Below, in pieces: positions 6,585 to 8,808 of a DNA stretch of 8,808 bases. Below the pieces are notes generated by a model that saw only the letters and a list, made by a program, of their open reading frames with translations, made no database searches and was not told the origin of the DNA. Every line of letters begins with the position of its first letter. Position 1 is the stretch's first letter. The stretch covers positions 1 through 8,808 of the forward strand of contig CAJTRU010000080.1 in assembly GCA_910579085.1 (NCBI GenBank). Direction: 5' to 3'. A program made the translations under genes and the position numbers. The DNA comes from an uncultured Lachnospiraceae bacterium. Its GTDB lineage: Bacteria; Bacillota; Clostridia; Lachnospirales; Lachnospiraceae.

Positions 6585-7283
6585 ATGAAGCATTTTTCAA
6601 AATTCCTGAATGAAACTTACCATGCAAAGGATGGGAATATTCCAAAGCAAAAAGTACAAATAGTTAAGGGCAGCCAGGAAAAACAAAATTTTGATATACA
6701 AAAAGATACAAATTTCCCATCATTTATGAGAAGCGGGCTTGTTGTATTGTCAGTGATACTGCTTGCCAGTATTGCTATTGCATATGGAGGGAAACTTACA
6801 GGTACAGAGTCTGTAACATCAGTTATTGGTAACAGGATATCAAATAAGGAGCTGCCAATTTACTGTGTTGACACACCTGATAAAAAGGTTGCTTTAAGTT
6901 TTGATGCTGCATGGGGAAATGAGGATACACAGAAAATCCTTGATATTTTAAAAAAGAATGATGTGCATGTAACATTTTTTATGACTGGAGGATGGGTGGA
7001 GTCTTATCCTGATGATGTAAAAGCTATTGCCAAAGCTGGCCATGAACTTGGCAACCATAGTGAAAACCATAAGCAAATGTCAACATTGTCTGCTAGTGAA
7101 TGTAAAGATGAGATTATGAAAGTACACGACAAGGTTAAGGAATTAACAGGGACTGACATGCATGTTTTCAGGCCTCCTTATGGGGATTATAATGATAACC
7201 TTATAAATGTTGTTAAAGAATGTGGCTATAATGCAATCCAATGGGATGTGGATACATACGCAACAGATGGAATGTATATATAA
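6585..7283 (+). CDS. Truncated membrane-anchored polysaccharide deacetylase (N-terminal part)
   Basis: A 232-aa product with a short cytoplasmic N-terminus, one membrane segment (about residues 50-67, SGLVVLSVILLASIAIAYGG) and an extracytoplasmic NodB deacetylase domain. Visible motifs are motif 1 SFDAAWGNED (105-114, with A in place of the second D of TFDDG), motif 2 HELGNHSENH (153-162), motif 3 RPPYGDYND (196-204), and the beginning of motif 4, WDVD (220-223). The frame then runs into foreign sequence: TYATDGMYI and a stop. The rest of motif 4 and motif 5 with its catalytic histidine are missing and lie at 2763-3048 on the other strand. Intact relatives remove acetyl groups from peptidoglycan or other GlcNAc polymers. 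This form should be inactive. The start has AAGGAG at 6571-6576. No housekeeping promoter is evident upstream. Confidence 0.9.
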   Translation: MKHFSKFLNETYHAKDGNIPKQKVQIVKGSQEKQNFDIQKDTNFPSFMRSGLVVLSVILLASIAIAYGGKLTGTESVTSVIGNRISNKELPIYCVDTPDKKVALSFDAAWGNEDTQKILDILKKNDVHVTFFMTGGWVESYPDDVKAIAKAGHELGNHSENHKQMSTLSASECKDEIMKVHDKVKELTGTDMHVFRPPYGDYNDNLINVVKECGYNAIQWDVDTYATDGMYI

Positions 7284-7289
7284 TTATAG
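7236..7289. other. Right hybrid recombination site (deacetylase half-site + integrase arm)
   Basis: Deacetylase codons end at about 7256 (WDVD, then ACA). From 7257 comes TACGCAACAGATGGA, then ATGTA and ATAATTATAG (7280-7289), matching the left junction. A TA crossover at 7257-7258 restores an in-frame gene. The alternative symmetric dinucleotide AT (7256-7257) would create TAG in the rejoined gene, so it is less likely. Confidence 0.72.
7257..7271 (+). repeat. 15-bp recombinase arm repeat, copy 2
   Basis: TACGCAACAGATGGA, the second copy of the arm at 3049-3063 (one mismatch, T to C). It lies outside the segment, whereas copy 1 lies inside. This is the arrangement expected of attL/attR-type products and not of a simple inverted-repeat invertase. 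Confidence 0.85.
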
Positions 7290-7299
7290 ATAAAATAAG

Positions 7300-7328
7300 T
7301 TGCACCAGGGCTGTTTTTGGTCTATACT
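7300..7328 (+). promoter_or_regulatory. Possible promoter of metF
   Basis: TTGCAC (7300-7305), a 17-bp spacer, and TATACT (7323-7328), giving a leader of about 80 nt. The -10 is good and the -35 weak. It lies outside the invertible segment and so would serve metF in either orientation. Confidence 0.4.
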
Positions 7329-7416
7329 ATTATGAGCTGGAAATATAAGAGCATTACAGGAAATGTTTTCTTTATTTTGAAGAAGGCATACAAGATGAAG
7401 AAAAGCGGAGGTTTAT

Positions 7417-8289
7417 ATGAAAATTACAGAATTATTAAAAGACAGCAAGGTTACACTATCTATGGAAGTTTTTCCTCCTAAAACGACCACTGCCTTGGAA
7501 AAAGTTATAGAAGCAGTTAAGGAGATATCAGCACTGAAACCAGATTTTATAAGTGTTACATATGGAGCAGGCGGTGGAACAAGTGAACATACAATAAATA
7601 TTGCTAAGGATATAAAGGATGCATATGGTGTAAGCTCTATGGCGCATCTTACATGTGTGTCTTCTACAAAAGAAACTGTGGAAAACCAGTTAATAAAAAT
7701 GAAAGAAGCATGTATCGAAAATGTGCTTGCATTAAGAGGTGATATACCTGGTGAAACGGATTTTCCGCTTCCATGCCAGTTCCATTATGCAGCAGACCTT
7801 GTAAGTGAAATTAAACGCATAGCGCCAGAAATGTGTATTGGAGGGGCGTGTTACCCAGAGGGGCATCCAGAGGCAGGTAATAAGGCGGAAGATATAAAGC
7901 ATATTAAAGAAAAAGTTGAAGCAGGATGTGAATTTCTTACTTCACAAATGTTTTATGACAATTCAATTTTTTATAATTATTTGTACCGGTTACGTGAGGC
8001 AGGGATTACAGTACCTGTTATAGCAGGCATTATGCCAGTTACTAAAAAGAGCCAGTTTGCAAAAAGCATACAATTGTCAGGATGCTGTATGCCAGCAAAG
8101 TTTAAAGCAATTGTTGACTGGTTCGGGGATGAGCCTTTAAAGATGCAGCAGGCAGGTATTGCATATGCAACAGGGCAGATTATTGACCTTATTGCAAACG
8201 GGGTATACCATATCCATATTTATACAATGAATAATCCAGAGGTTGCAAAAGGGATTATGAGGAATTTATCAGAAATAACAGGAAAATAA
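7417..8289 (+). CDS. metF: Methylenetetrahydrofolate reductase
   Basis: A complete 290-aa MetF, a flavin-dependent TIM-barrel enzyme that reduces 5,10-methylene-THF to 5-methyl-THF, the methyl donor for methionine synthesis. Diagnostic segments are SMEVFPPK (E17, equivalent to the catalytic Glu of E. coli MetF), SVTYGAGGGTS (46-56), NVLALRGD (102-109, the Asp contacting flavin/folate), and LTSQMFYDN (174-182, with the folate-binding Gln at 177). The length matches the short bacterial form without a regulatory domain. The start at 7417 has GGAGG at 7407-7411. No S-box or other methionine riboswitch is visible in the leader. It starts 134 bp after the truncated deacetylase with no terminator between them, so read-through from that gene is possible in this orientation. 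The next gene follows 25 bp downstream. Confidence 0.95.
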   Translation: MKITELLKDSKVTLSMEVFPPKTTTALEKVIEAVKEISALKPDFISVTYGAGGGTSEHTINIAKDIKDAYGVSSMAHLTCVSSTKETVENQLIKMKEACIENVLALRGDIPGETDFPLPCQFHYAADLVSEIKRIAPEMCIGGACYPEGHPEAGNKAEDIKHIKEKVEAGCEFLTSQMFYDNSIFYNYLYRLREAGITVPVIAGIMPVTKKSQFAKSIQLSGCCMPAKFKAIVDWFGDEPLKMQQAGIAYATGQIIDLIANGVYHIHIYTMNNPEVAKGIMRNLSEITGK

Positions 8290-8314
8290 TATGGAAATAA
8301 CAGGGGGGATTAAA

Positions 8315-8808
8315 ATGGGGAAACTAGTAAAAGTGTCTGTTATTGCAGGTCTTGTGTCTTTGTGTGCATTTATATTGCCAGATGTAAAGGATAATATTAC
8401 AAATATACAGCAGAATGTAAACAGAACAGTTAAAGCAGAAACAAGGCAGGATAAAAAAATTTATAAATACAGGCAGGATAAGAAAAAGACCAGCAAGTTT
8501 AGCAGTATAAAAGCAGAATGTAACAGACTGGATATAGTTATAGATAAATCAGGCAGCAAAGATTTTTATATATCTTATAACCTGAATTGTAAAAACAGCA
8601 GTAACCCTGTATCATATAAAGTAGAAGATGGTGTACTTTATATTAAAGAAACAAAACTGGAATGGCCATCTGCACATGTTTATATAAATAAATGGGATAA
8701 GCTGGGTAAAGATGTAAATTATAAAAATTATATTAATAAGGTTTATGTGCATATACCATCAGATATAAATTTAAAAAATATTGGTTTTGATACTGGAAGT
8801 GGAGATTT
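8315..8808 (+). CDS. DUF4097-like exported beta-strand protein (partial, runs off the window)
   Basis: The first 164 codons of a gene that continues past the window end. Residues 3-22 (KLVKVSVIAGLVSLCAFILP) form a signal peptide or membrane anchor, followed by a polar, lysine-rich linker. From about residue 66 the chain alternates short hydrophobic strands (LDIVIDKSGSKDFYISY, VSYKVEDGVLYIKE, VYVHIPSDINLKNIGFDTGSGD) in the manner of the DUF4097 putative-adhesin beta-helix family. Function is unknown and secretion is inferred. I chose the ATG at 8315 because a G-rich site (GGGGGG at 8303-8308) precedes it at proper spacing. An in-frame ATG at 8291 has no such site. It is 25 bp downstream of metF and probably cotranscribed, although no functional link is apparent. 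Confidence 0.8.
   Translation, partial: MGKLVKVSVIAGLVSLCAFILPDVKDNITNIQQNVNRTVKAETRQDKKIYKYRQDKKKTSKFSSIKAECNRLDIVIDKSGSKDFYISYNLNCKNSSNPVSYKVEDGVLYIKETKLEWPSAHVYINKWDKLGKDVNYKNYINKVYVHIPSDINLKNIGFDTGSGD

Larger units (their letters stand above)
3049..7258. mobile_element. Invertible 4.2-kb segment carrying a large serine recombinase
   Basis: The segment is bounded by the two broken ends of one deacetylase gene, which lie in opposite orientations, and by two copies of a 15-bp arm. Flipping 3049-7258 joins 6585-7258 to the reverse complement of 2763-3048: 960 nt, in frame, 319 aa, crossing NodB motif 4. It contains the serine recombinase with its 50-aa leader gene, a DtxR-like regulator, a methyltransferase and the 5' part of the deacetylase. 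The same flip creates a palindromic attP-like site next to metF. The rearrangement is read directly from the sequence. That the resident recombinase made it is inference from enzyme class, site structure and proximity: its stop codon is about 180 bp from the arm. Confidence 0.82.

Noticed and set aside
3049..7258. A conventional integrated element inserted into the deacetylase gene and flanked by attL and attR
   Set aside because: Simple integration would leave both gene parts on the same strand outside the element. Here the N-terminal part is inside the segment and on the opposite strand, which a single intramolecular inversion explains directly.
7284..7416. S-box or other methionine-related riboswitch before metF
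   Set aside because: The leader of about 80 nt is too short and lacks the helices and terminator expected of an S-box.

Overview
The window is AT-rich, low-GC DNA with strong GGAGG-type ribosome binding sites. Its gene families (a DUF1292 protein, a clostridial-type NodB deacetylase with an FDAAWG motif, a DtxR-type regulator, a short MetF) suggest a Clostridia bacterium, most likely of the Lachnospiraceae. That placement is inference from family resemblance, not from a marker gene.

Layout. Positions 9-1676 (minus strand) hold a two-gene operon: a tyrosine recombinase followed by an unrecognised 260-aa protein with two HTH-like repeats and a ribbon-helix-helix-like C-terminus. Positions 1677-2165 are non-coding, very AT-rich and repetitive. 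Positions 2166-2689 hold a DUF1292 gene with its own consensus promoter and terminator. Positions 2763-3048 (minus) hold the C-terminal third of a polysaccharide deacetylase with no start codon. Positions 3049-7258 form a 4.2-kb segment carrying, in order, a large serine recombinase with a 50-aa leader gene (minus), a DtxR-like regulator (plus), a SAM-dependent methyltransferase (minus) and the N-terminal two thirds of the same deacetylase (plus). Positions 7417 to the end hold metF and a DUF4097-type exported protein, cut by the window edge.

Main result. The two deacetylase pieces are in opposite orientations at the two ends of the 4.2-kb segment. Inverting that segment rejoins them in frame into one protein of about 319 aa. 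At each break, deacetylase sequence abuts one copy of a 15-bp arm (TACGCAAYAGATGGA). On inversion the two arms come together as a near-perfect palindrome, which is what an attP of a large serine integrase looks like, while the gene half-sites come together as its attB. The window therefore appears to show one state of an intramolecular attB x attP inversion catalysed by the serine recombinase inside the segment. In this state the deacetylase is broken (OFF). The 50-aa gene upstream of the recombinase is a candidate partner or directionality factor.

The inversion also places the deacetylase promoter region co-directionally upstream of metF with no visible terminator between them, so it may affect metF transcription too. 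Whether the switch is reversible, or a one-time rearrangement, cannot be decided from one sequence.
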